Origin: CAJQPP01 sp963793465
Lineage (GTDB): Bacteria; Planctomycetota; Planctomycetia; Pirellulales; Pirellulaceae
Assembly (NCBI GenBank): GCA_963793465.1
Contig: CAWCAJ010000007.1
Location: 62,001 to 126,000 of the forward strand
Length of the DNA stretch: 64,000 nucleotides
Direction of reading: 5' to 3'
Positions 57,049-64,000 of the stretch are shown here, one piece after another. The stretch's first letter is position 1. Each line of letters opens with the position of its first letter. The notes under the pieces were generated by a model. The model saw only the letters and a list, made by a program, of their open reading frames with translations, made no database searches and had not been told where the DNA came from. Position numbers and translations under genes: made by a program.

Positions 57049-58056
57049 TTAACGGGCACCACCAGCAATTCGACGGTTCGGAACGATAAATGCATTTGGA
57101 TCTACGATCGGTGCATCACCTTGAGGCGCCACACCGGGTTCGATGACCTGGGGAGCATTGTTCATCGGAGCGGCCTCGGTGGGAACACCACCGTTTCCGT
57201 AAACCGTTCCACCGTTGCATCCGCAACCTGCGTCGACCACGGCGCCACATCCGCCACCGCAGCAGCCACCCCGGCGAGCAGCATGCTTGGCGCGAATACG
57301 ATCCAGCAGACCGAATCCGCCACCGCAACCGTTTCCGCAACCAGAATCGCATCCGCAGCCGCCGCCGACCATGCCGCCACCGTTGCATCCGCAACCCGCG
57401 TCGACGGCACCACCGCAGCCACCGCCACCGCAGCCGCCACCCAGCAATCCGCCACCACCGTTGCATCCGCAACCGGCATCCACAACACCGCCGCATCCGC
57501 TGTCACAGCCACCGCCGCCGCATCCGCCACGGAACAATCCGCCACCGCAGCATCCGCCACGGAACAGACCACCGAACAGACCACCGCCGCCGCATCCGTT
57601 TCCGCAACCGGAATCGCATCCACAGCCGCCGCCGACCATGCCGCCACCATTGCATCCGCAACCCGCGTCGACGGCACCACCGCAGCCACCGCCACCGCAG
57701 CCGCCACCCAGCAATCCGCCGCCACCGTTGCATCCGCAACCGGCATCCACAACACCGCCGCATCCGCTGTCACAGCCACCGCCGCCGCATCCGCCGCCAA
57801 ACAATCCGCATCCGCCACCGCAACCGCGGTTGAAGAAACTGCCGAACTTATGGCATCCGAACGTCTGCCCGCCTCCGCAACAGTCGGACGCTGCAACATC
57901 GCAACCACCGCAATTGGTTGGCGTATCACAACAACTCGACGCACTTCCACCACAGCCGGAACGTCCCAGCATGCGGTCCAATAATTCAAAACCATAGCTG
58001 GTGCTACAGAATGCCATGCCGAAAACCAGCGTGGCGATTACCATTTTGAGTTTCAT
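57049..58056 (-). CDS. Exported Cys/Gly-rich repetitive protein
   Basis: 335 residues. Signal peptide: KMVIATLVFGMAFCSTSYG. The mature part starts FELLDRMLGRSGCGG and is dominated by Cys and Gly (GCGGGGCDSGCGG, VVDAGCGCNGG, GCGNGCGGG). A block of about 89 residues is present twice in near-identical form, copies offset by about 267 bp. The C-terminal 60 residues are Cys-free and Pro/Ala-rich (APMNNAPQVIEPGVAPQG). Many disulfides or metal binding are likely after export. Homologues in planctomycetes are annotated only as Cys-rich hypothetical proteins, as far as I know; a structural role in the cell envelope is inference. A strong terminator follows. Confidence 0.88.
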   Translation of the reverse strand: MKLKMVIATLVFGMAFCSTSYGFELLDRMLGRSGCGGSASSCCDTPTNCGGCDVAASDCCGGGQTFGCHKFGSFFNRGCGGGCGLFGGGCGGGGCDSGCGGVVDAGCGCNGGGGLLGGGCGGGGCGGAVDAGCGCNGGGMVGGGCGCDSGCGNGCGGGGLFGGLFRGGCCGGGLFRGGCGGGGCDSGCGGVVDAGCGCNGGGGLLGGGCGGGGCGGAVDAGCGCNGGGMVGGGCGCDSGCGNGCGGGFGLLDRIRAKHAARRGGCCGGGCGAVVDAGCGCNGGTVYGNGGVPTEAAPMNNAPQVIEPGVAPQGDAPIVDPNAFIVPNRRIAGGAR

Positions 58057-58639
58057 TGAGACTCGTCTCCAAGGTTTGACTGGTTTTTGATTGAATCAAT
58101 CCAACAACAATTGATGATCGGCCGCGCCACCAAGTGGTTGGAACGGTCAATGGATAGACCAGCAATCCAAGGCCCGGTTGGGGCCAGATGCTGATCCGCT
58201 GATTCCTTCAAGGGGCTAAAAACCAGTGTTCCCGAACGCTGCCGGTCAAACAGTCCATGTTTGCATCCCCTCCGGCAACGGCAACAAAATCCGCCTCCAC
58301 ACAAGACGGCCTATTCTGTCGGAGATATCGGATCGCGTAGGACACAAATTGGAGTCCACCGCACATATTTTCACTCTTGTCGCCTGCAACTATTGTAAGG
58401 CTATCGGGTTTGGCACCCGTCGGGCAGACTTTGTGCCTTGCGACGATGATGCCATGGCCCTCGCCATGGCCCTCGGCAAGGGCGGATTCGACGCTCTTTA
58501 ATGTGTGGCGTATGCTTGCCAAAGCCCCTTCTGGTTGCGGCCACGGATTTCCTGTTGGTGCAGAACGGCGGCTCAAGATACAATTCCAGGCCGTCTTTGG
58601 CAGTTGACCGGAAGTTAACCGTAACCTGTTCCGTTTATA
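58057..58639. other. Intergenic region, no gene recognised
   Basis: 583 bases between divergent genes. The long minus-strand frame here and into the next gene is low quality. No tRNA or clear repeat. It includes promoters of both neighbours. Confidence 0.45.
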
Positions 58640-58999
58640 TTGGATCGCACGATTAAAACGTTCCTGCCCATCAAAACGTTTCTGCCCATCATCCTGCTCG
58701 GTATGCTGCCCGGGCTGGTGGGGTGCTTGGGTCAACGACACGAATCCAATGTGCCGGTAGCTGAGTTGGACCTGTGGCAAGAGCAGGAACGGCGAAATGA
58801 CGGCCTGGGCCGCCCCCGTTTTCGAGGTTCTGGCAACACCCTCCCGGCCGCCCGCGGTACACTTCCCGGGCGTGGCACGTTGCCGCGGTCCAGGGGCACG
58901 TTGCCACGCCGCAATACCTTGCCGCTCCGGCCAGGTACCCTGCCGAGTTCGAACCAACCGACCCGCAGCAATCCGCGTCGCGGAACCCTTCCCCGCTGA
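58640..58999 (+). CDS. Small putative lipoprotein with (R)GTLP repeats
   Basis: 119 residues. TTG start at 58640; an in-frame ATG lies only inside the signal region. The N-terminus looks like a lipoprotein signal (TFLPIILLGMLPGLVGC, lipobox LVGC). The mature part is acidic for 25 residues (NVPVAELDLWQEQE) and then basic and repetitive. Seven [NG]TLP tetrapeptides occur in the last 65 residues, mostly as RGTLP or GTLPR. I do not recognise a family. A frame also exists on the opposite strand, but it lacks any signal or motif. The gene is small and repetitive, so it needs care, but the signal plus repeats make it convincing. Confidence 0.6.
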   Translation: MDRTIKTFLPIKTFLPIILLGMLPGLVGCLGQRHESNVPVAELDLWQEQERRNDGLGRPRFRGSGNTLPAARGTLPGRGTLPRSRGTLPRRNTLPLRPGTLPSSNQPTRSNPRRGTLPR

Positions 59000-59097
59000 C
59001 GGTCCACTGACCAGAACCGTGAGCGGCCCCGGTTCGATTCGGGTGCGCTGCGATCGGCGTGTTGCTGTTGCCGCGGCGGTTTCTGGCCCTCGATCGG

Positions 59098-59460
59098 TTA
59101 TTCGTCCTCGATCGGTTCCTTGAGCTTCTGCACGAAGTGGGGTGGTTTGCCTTCGGGACTGAGTTCTTTGGCCTTTTTCTGAGCGGCTTTTTTCTGATTG
59201 AAAGCAAATTTAAAGACCAGCTTCATGGCGTGGTTGTAGACCCCCCAATACACGCGTTGCCGCACGTCTTCGTCTTTTTTTGCCCGGCTTTTTCGCTTGG
59301 CCTTCTTTTTTACTTTCTTGACTTTTTTCGTGGCGTCGTCGGTTTCCGCGGCCTGTTTTTTCTTGGCTTTGGCGGTGGTGGTACTGGCCTTGGCTTTGCT
59401 CGTTTTTTTCTTGGGGGCGGCCTTGGTCGTGGTCTTCTTTTTGGCAGCTTTCTTGGCCAT
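59098..59460 (-). CDS. Lys-rich histone-H1-like protein
   Basis: 120 residues. The first about 75 are almost all Lys, Ala and Thr (KKAAKKKTTTKAAPKKK, KKVKKVKKKAKRKS), as in histone H1 tails and the planctomycete/chlamydial Hc-like proteins. The C-terminal 45 residues form a small globular part (VYWGVYNHAMKLVFKFAF) that may be specific to this group. Expected to bind DNA nonspecifically and compact the nucleoid. It lies between the lipoprotein gene and the [2Fe-2S] gene, alone. Confidence 0.82.
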   Translation of the reverse strand: MAKKAAKKKTTTKAAPKKKTSKAKASTTTAKAKKKQAAETDDATKKVKKVKKKAKRKSRAKKDEDVRQRVYWGVYNHAMKLVFKFAFNQKKAAQKKAKELSPEGKPPHFVQKLKEPIEDE

Positions 59461-59611
59461 TGGGGCGCGTGTCCTTCGAGGATTTACAGGGATCTGGATG
59501 GTTTGACTTCAATTTGGCAAACCCGAGAACGGCCACATTGGCCTTCCGCTCTCCCAGTCATAACCGCCAATTTAGCCGGTTTTTTGTCCTTTGAATACCG
59601 GGAAGCCAGAG

Positions 59612-59935
59612 TCACGGCTCTCCCCCGGGGCGGGGCTGCGGGTCCTCCGCCGCATCCGCTTTCGAACCTTCCGCTCGCTGCGTCTGACGGTATTGGCGAC
59701 GCAACTCCCGATACTGCTCGGCGGCCGGGATCTGGGCCCCCTGGCCGTCATCAGCGGTTCCTTGGGCGGCTTGGAACATGGCCACCAGAAATTGCCGACA
59801 CCAGCCACAGCCCGTACCGGCCCCATAACACTCAGCCAATTGCGCCGCGCGACGGGGTTGTTCCAGCCGCAGGAAGCGATCCAGCTTGCGTCGCGTGACG
59901 TGAAAACAGAGGCAGATTTCCTGATCAGGGTCCAT
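59612..59935 (-). CDS. BFD-like [2Fe-2S]-binding protein
   Basis: 107 residues. The BFD pattern of four cysteines is clear: C8 and C10 (ICLCF) and C43-x-x-C46 (GTGCGWC), with the helix around RKLDRFLRLEQPRRAA between. It probably is an iron-sulfur electron carrier like bacterioferritin-associated ferredoxin, but no bacterioferritin gene is seen. The last about 45 residues (Gln/Arg/Pro-rich) are extra to the small Bfd. A longer frame in another phase (59572-60063) has none of these features. The gene is divergent from rlmN. Confidence 0.83.
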   Translation of the reverse strand: MDPDQEICLCFHVTRRKLDRFLRLEQPRRAAQLAECYGAGTGCGWCRQFLVAMFQAAQGTADDGQGAQIPAAEQYRELRRQYRQTQRAEGSKADAAEDPQPRPGGEP

Positions 59936-60153
59936 GATCCACTCGCGTTCTTTTTGCTCCAGGCTCGCTTTTTCCAGCGGTCCCTTCCAACCACGACGCC
60001 TGCGACCACGACGCCCTTGCTTTTAACGACAATCCAACCAATCATCGTAGGGGAATTCTCCACCCGGCATAGCGTCGGGGACCCGCAAACCGGCTCACCC
60101 TTCCCTGTTGACAGACTCGCGACCGGCGAATTCCCCTGAAATCAAGGAAATTC

Positions 60154-61223
60154 ATGGACTGTATTCTGGACCAACTGAACGACCTGGAATCCTGGATACA
60201 GGATCGCGGGCACCCCGCATTTCGCGGTCGCCAAATCAAGACCTGGCTGTTGCAGAAACGGGCCCTTGATTTTGCGGGGATGACCGACCTGCCGCTGAGA
60301 TTGCGGGAACAACTGGCGACCGCATTCACCGTTTTCCCGCTGAAAATTGCCCGGCACCAGCAGTCCGACGATGGGACTGAAAAACTGCTGGTGGACCTGG
60401 TGGATGGACATCAGGTGGAATGTGTGTTGTTGCGGGATGGCCTGCGTCGCACGATTTGCGTCAGCAGCCAGGTAGGTTGCGCGATGGGATGCGTGTTTTG
60501 TGCCAGTGGACTGGACGGGGTGGAACGCAATCTCACGTCGGGCGAGATCCTGGCCCAAATGCTGCTTTTACAGCATTTGCTGCCGGTCGACGAGCGGCTC
60601 AGTCACATTGTGATGATGGGGATGGGGGAGCCACTGGCCAATCTGAACCAGGTGCTGGCCGCATTGCAATGGGCCAGCAGTCCCCGGGGATTGGGTATCA
60701 GTCCCCGTCGAATTACGATTTCCACCGTCGGTTTGCCAGGGGCCATCGATCGGCTGGCCGGGATGAACTGCCGATACAACCTGGCGATTTCACTGCATGC
60801 GCCCAGGATGCGCTCCGCAACCAGTTGGTGCCGGTGAATCAGAAAGTCGGTATCCGGGAGTTGATGTCCGCAGCCGACCGCTATTTTACCGCTTCAGGTC
60901 GCCGCTTGACGTTTGAATATGTGTTGCTGGCTGGCTTGAATGACTCCGCGGAACACGCCCGGCAATTGGCCGCGTTGTTGAAAGGCCGCTGTCAACTGCT
61001 GAATGTCATACCCTACAATCCGGTATCCGGTTTGCCCTACCGGACGCCCGACGCGGATACCATTGCCGCATTTCGCGAGATATTGACGGGATCTGGCATC
61101 GAAATTCAGTTTCGCCAGCGAAAAGGGGATCAGATCAATGCCGCCTGTGGCCAACTTCGCAGAAATCAGAACCAGGTTGTGACTTTGCAACCCGGCAGCA
61201 GTCAGGAACCCACGGTAAGCTGA
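60154..61223 (+). pseudogene. rlmN: 23S rRNA/tRNA adenine-C2 methyltransferase RlmN, one frameshift
   Basis: Radical-SAM enzyme that methylates A2503 of 23S rRNA and A37 of some tRNAs. The first frame (60154 to about 60805) has HPAFRGRQIKTWLLQK, the CxxxCxxC cluster CAMGCVFCASG, and MMGMGEPLANLNQV. The second carries LRNQLVPVN, FEYVLLAGLNDS, NVIPYNP and the methyl-accepting Cys in NAACGQLR. One base is missing just after SLHAP (an AAG codon reads AG). Everything else is intact and full length (about 355 residues). Because rlmN is widely conserved, this frameshift could well be a sequencing or assembly artefact. Confidence 0.9.
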
Positions 61224-61224
61224 A

Positions 61225-61262
61225 ACTGATTTCCCAACCTGCAACTGACTTCCCAACCTGCC
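61225..61262. repeat. Two 19-bp tandem direct repeats
   Basis: Two 19-bp units (61225-61243 and 61244-61262) sharing ACTGA and TTCCCAACCTGC, two mismatches. They sit immediately after the rlmN stop. No function is obvious. Confidence 0.6.
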
Positions 61263-61400
61263 ACGGAACCTTGACGGGCGGCGGCGGTTTCATGGTGGTG
61301 AGTCGCCCTGGGATCAAAGCGACTGGTCTGGGGACTTCCGGCTTGCAAGAATAGGGTTCACGCTCGCCACCCCCCAGTCCGGAAGGTTCAGGAACCAGGA

Positions 61401-62096
61401 TTGTCGCGCACCGACCCGGAAATTCCGATCACCACCAAATACGAACTCGCAGATCCCGATGTGCGTTTGATGCTGCAGGTGCGCGATGGTAGCGGGGCGG
61501 CATTTGAGGAATTGGTCAGTCGCTATCAACAGCGGCTAATTGGTGTTTTGGAGCATCTGGTGCCTGGCCAGGGTCAGGCCGAAGATCTGGCCCAGGAAGT
61601 TTTTATGAGGGTCTACCGGGCCCGCGCGTCCTATCAGCCCACGGCGCGGTTTTCCACCTGGCTGTTCACGATTGCCAACAACGTCGCCAACAACGCCATC
61701 CGCAAGCTTGTCAAACGCAAGGAAGTCAATTTGCATGCCACACCCAGCGGCAGGTCGTTGGCACGTCCGCTGGATAATCTGGCCAAGGCCGCCAGCGGCT
61801 TGATGCCCGCCCGCCAACTGGACCGTTCCGAAGTCTCCGAAATCGTCAAGCTGGCGATTCACTCGTTGACGGAACGGCAGCGGACCGCCCTGCTGCTGTG
61901 TAAGTACGAACACATGAGCTACGAAGAGATCGGTCAAACCATGGATCTTTCGCCCCAGGCAGTCAAAAGCCTGCTGTCCCGGGCTCGTGCCAATTTACGT
62001 GACATCCTGCAGCCCTACATCCAAAAGGGCACACGTCCCGGCCCGGATAACTTCAACGGCAGCGTTGCCGAAAATCAGGGCGATTCCGAGAAATAA
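61401..62096 (+). CDS. ECF-type RNA polymerase sigma factor
   Basis: 231 residues. TTG start at 61401 with AGGA about 7 nt upstream. Region 2: QRLIGVLEHLVPGQGQAEDLAQEVFMRVY (split here as DLAQEVFMRVYRA), then STWLFTIANNVANN. Region 4: LTERQRTALLLCKYEHMS, YEEIGQTMDLSPQAVKSLL. It should direct RNA polymerase to a specific promoter set. One base separates its stop from the next ATG, so it is translationally coupled to the membrane protein downstream, most likely its anti-sigma factor. No target promoter can be recognised from this window. Confidence 0.9.
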   Translation: MSRTDPEIPITTKYELADPDVRLMLQVRDGSGAAFEELVSRYQQRLIGVLEHLVPGQGQAEDLAQEVFMRVYRARASYQPTARFSTWLFTIANNVANNAIRKLVKRKEVNLHATPSGRSLARPLDNLAKAASGLMPARQLDRSEVSEIVKLAIHSLTERQRTALLLCKYEHMSYEEIGQTMDLSPQAVKSLLSRARANLRDILQPYIQKGTRPGPDNFNGSVAENQGDSEK

Positions 62097-62097
62097 T

Positions 62098-63534
62098 ATG
62101 AACCCCAACCAATCTGTTCCCGAGAATTCCGCGCTGGGCGAATCGGCCGCGGGGGCCCATCAGCCGCCCGTCGATCCCCAGGACCAACTGCTGGTGGCTT
62201 ATCTGGATGGAGAGTTGTCGGAGATGGAGACCGCCGACCTGGAAGCCAGGCTGGCCGAAGACACCGTCCTCCGCGGCCGTCTGCATGACTTGCAGGCGAC
62301 CTGGGATCTGCTGGACGAATTACCTCGCACGGAAACCGACCGCTCCTTTTTGAAGAGCACCATTGAAATGGTGGTCATGTCCGCCAACCGCAAAAAGGCC
62401 AAATGGCATCGCTGGCCATTGCGGATCTCGGCTTTGCTGGCGGCCTTTGTGCTGACCTGCTGGCTGGCCTTTCAATACGCCCGTTCCCTGCAAACCCAGC
62501 CCTATCAGCAGTTCGTCAGGGATCTCAGTTTTCTGGAAAACGTCGACATGTACGACCAGATCCAGGATGTGGCTTTTTTGGAGGCCCTGCGTGATCAAGG
62601 TGTGTTCTCAGACTCGGTGGCGGAAACCGATGTCAGTTATTTGCAATTACCCAACCAGCAAAGATTGGAGTCCATGGACGATTCGGCCCTGACTCGATTG
62701 AAACAAAGTCAGCGGGCCTTTCGGCAGAGTCCCCCCGAGAACCAGAGACTGTTGCGGAACATTCACGATGAGATTTTCCAGCGACCCGATCGAGACCAGC
62801 TGGTGGCCACATTGCAGGCCTATTCGCAATGGCTGCAGACGCTTTCCACAGCCAAATATCAGTTCGCCGATCTGCCCATTTCCGACCGGGTGCAACGCGT
62901 CATCCAGATGCGAAACCAGCAAGTCCTTGACTATTTCGGACGGGTGGGCGAAACCAGTTTGCCTTCGGGCGACGTTGAAGAATTCCTGCAGTGGCTGAAA
63001 CAGTTTATCGAATCCAATAAACAACGGACGGTGGAGCGGATCAATGACCATCTTTCCCGCAACTCGTCCCGCAGCAATCGCCGGCGACCGGATTTCACCG
63101 AGATTCGAGCCGACCGGGTTTTTGCTTTGCTGTGGGGGATGGATGAGAAATCGGCCTTGGATCTGATCCAGCCTGCCGATGTTTCGAATCTGCAGCAATC
63201 GTTGTCCGAACGCACGGCCGCTACGCTCACACCGCTTTCCTTGCAGGACCAAAAGAAATTGGTCGGCGTCTGGCTGAACACGGCAATCGAATCCATGCGT
63301 AATGTCCCGGAAGAAAAACTCTGGGCCTTCTATAAGGACATGCCCGCGGAAGACAAGGAGCAATGGGAGGGATTGCCTCCTCGCGAAATGCGAGATGCCA
63401 TTCGCAGTATGTACCACGCCAAGAATCGACCCGATGAGGACGAGGTTTGGCACCTGTTCTGGGAACGCCCCGGCACGCGTGGTGGTCCCGGGCGTCGCAG
63501 CGGGCAACGTCGACCGGTCAATCCCCGTGACTGA
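62098..63534 (+). CDS. Membrane-anchored anti-sigma-like regulator
   Basis: 478 residues from the ATG at 62098; the upstream frame would overlap the sigma gene. The N-terminus has an anti-sigma-like segment (LLVAYLDGELSEMETADLE) but lacks the Cys of the zinc form. A single TM helix follows at about residues 115-135 (SALLAAFVLTCWLAFQYA). The C-terminal about 330 residues are extracytoplasmic, helical and without a recognised domain; the end is Arg/Gly-rich (RGGPGRRSGQRR). Position directly behind the ECF sigma gene supports an anti-sigma role with an external sensor domain. No function is proven. Confidence 0.72.
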   Translation: MNPNQSVPENSALGESAAGAHQPPVDPQDQLLVAYLDGELSEMETADLEARLAEDTVLRGRLHDLQATWDLLDELPRTETDRSFLKSTIEMVVMSANRKKAKWHRWPLRISALLAAFVLTCWLAFQYARSLQTQPYQQFVRDLSFLENVDMYDQIQDVAFLEALRDQGVFSDSVAETDVSYLQLPNQQRLESMDDSALTRLKQSQRAFRQSPPENQRLLRNIHDEIFQRPDRDQLVATLQAYSQWLQTLSTAKYQFADLPISDRVQRVIQMRNQQVLDYFGRVGETSLPSGDVEEFLQWLKQFIESNKQRTVERINDHLSRNSSRSNRRRPDFTEIRADRVFALLWGMDEKSALDLIQPADVSNLQQSLSERTAATLTPLSLQDQKKLVGVWLNTAIESMRNVPEEKLWAFYKDMPAEDKEQWEGLPPREMRDAIRSMYHAKNRPDEDEVWHLFWERPGTRGGPGRRSGQRRPVNPRD

Positions 63535-63667
63535 CCGCCTGGGGGGACCCTGGGCAGGCTTGGCCGGTCGCACCAAAAACGCGGTGTTTGCCGGTTTACC
63601 GTCTGGAAGTGCGGTTTCTGGAACTTCTCGACCTGGGAATTCGTCTATAATTAGAGCTCCCTGCTCG

Positions 63668-63707
63668 ATGAACCCCAATGAACCCCAATGAACCCCAATG
63701 AACCCCT
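63668..63707. repeat. Four 10-bp tandem repeats
   Basis: Four consecutive copies of ATGAACCCCA (the last ends in T), 63668-63707. They lie between two genes, upstream of the last gene, with a 10-bp (one helical turn) period. Confidence 0.9.
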
Positions 63708-63789
63708 AGGCACCCATGTTAAGCCCCATCGGTCTTCGCTCCGCCACTGGACTGCGTTGACTCTGGTGACTCCTCTACTTCGTCATTCT

Positions 63790-63816
63790 CCGTTTTTTCC
63801 GTTTTTTCCGTTTTTT
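63790..63816. repeat. Three 9-bp tandem repeats
   Basis: Three copies of CCGTTTTTT, 63790-63816, about 25 bp before the ATG of the final gene. Confidence 0.9.
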
Positions 63817-63841
63817 CCCCGTCTTCTCCGTAGGGAGATCC

Positions 63842-64000
63842 ATGTCGCAAACGACTCTCACTGATCGTAACAGTCAACTGGATCAGTATCTGCAGAAACA
63901 GATGCGGAAAACCGGTAATCAGGTTCGGCTGGTGGATCTGTTTACCTGTTGCATGAAGTTGTTTGCCGGTGTGCTGGGGGGGCTGTTTTTATTGGCGATC
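63842..64000 (+). CDS. Membrane protein, N-terminal fragment (runs off the window)
   Basis: 53 codons of an open frame. ATG at 63842 with GGGAG about 7 nt upstream. It starts SQTTLTDRNSQLDQYLQKQ and then a helix beginning KLFAGVLGGLFLLAI that is cut by the window end. Two adjacent cysteines (FTCCMK) precede the helix. Probably a membrane-anchored protein; family not recognised. Confidence 0.7.
   Translation, partial: MSQTTLTDRNSQLDQYLQKQMRKTGNQVRLVDLFTCCMKLFAGVLGGLFLLAI

Noticed and set aside
57121..57997. Several long open frames on both strands across the Cys/Gly-rich gene
   Set aside because: They come from the low-complexity, repetitive sequence of the real gene. They lack signals or motifs and overlap each other in different frames.
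58208..58957. 249-residue minus-strand frame opposite the GTLP lipoprotein
   Set aside because: No family features, start signal or hydrophobic leader. The plus-strand frame has a lipobox and coherent repeats.
59572..60063. 163-residue minus-strand frame overlapping the BFD gene
   Set aside because: The alternative frame has four well-placed cysteines of the BFD family; this one has no motif.

Overview
The window looks like chromosomal DNA of a planctomycete, probably Pirellulales-like. The evidence is a set of lineage-typical families: a cytochrome/PSD1 plus DUF1501 pair, DUF1559 H-X9-DG proteins, two subtilisins carrying the planctomycete LEPR-x-LL N-terminal motif, a formylglycine sulfatase, serine/threonine kinase-TPR and ECF sigma pairs, and a Lys-rich histone-H1-like protein. 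No rRNA, CRISPR array or complete insertion sequence was seen. One tRNA is present, tRNA-Leu(CAA).

Layout. 0-17 kb: a partial secreted protein, MprF, the PSD1/DUF1501 pair, a secreted S8 protease, a pseudopilin, a coiled-coil MscS channel, a DUF885 protein, and an acyl carrier protein fused to an alpha-oxoamine synthase. 17.4-27.9 kb: an accessory block with a ParE-type toxin-antitoxin pair, a 5'-truncated tyrosine integrase, and about 8.9 kb of gene remnants. A 475-bp direct repeat (integrase 3' end plus the last 20 nt of tRNA-Leu) lies at both edges of the remnant region. The pattern fits stacked integration at the tRNA-Leu 3' end. Inside are a broken TIGR03032 gene, a broken FG-GAP repeat gene and a frameshifted kinase/ECF sigma pair. 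28-32.3 kb: exported glutaminase with a DcaP-like porin, then a DUF1559-type protein. 32.4-38.7 kb: an apparent operon of thioesterase, prenyltransferase-beta-like protein and an ABC exporter, with rpsR upstream. 39.3-45.7 kb: TAXI-TRAP transporter, DUF3311/sodium-solute symporter pair and sulfatase. 46-51 kb: a 1548-residue S8 protease. 51.2-55.7 kb: an isoprenoid cluster of squalene-hopene-cyclase-like enzyme, DUF116-polyprenyl synthase fusion and chorismate-lyase-like protein. 55.8-64 kb: an unknown conserved protein, a Cys/Gly-rich exported protein, a GTLP-repeat lipoprotein, the H1-like protein, a BFD-type [2Fe-2S] protein, rlmN, and an ECF sigma factor with a membrane anti-sigma-like partner.

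Many otherwise well-conserved genes are split by single-base indels (rlmN, TRAP permease, DUF1559 protein, kinase, ECF sigma), and the FG-GAP array is broken in most repeats. This is either real decay, concentrated in the island, or consensus error in the assembly. The sequence alone cannot decide, and function calls for those genes depend on the answer.

The most unusual candidates are the ACP-oxoamine synthase fusion, the DUF116-prenyl synthase fusion beside the cyclase, the prenyltransferase-like protein that appears to lack its zinc ligands in an ABC exporter operon, and the tandem tRNA-Leu island.
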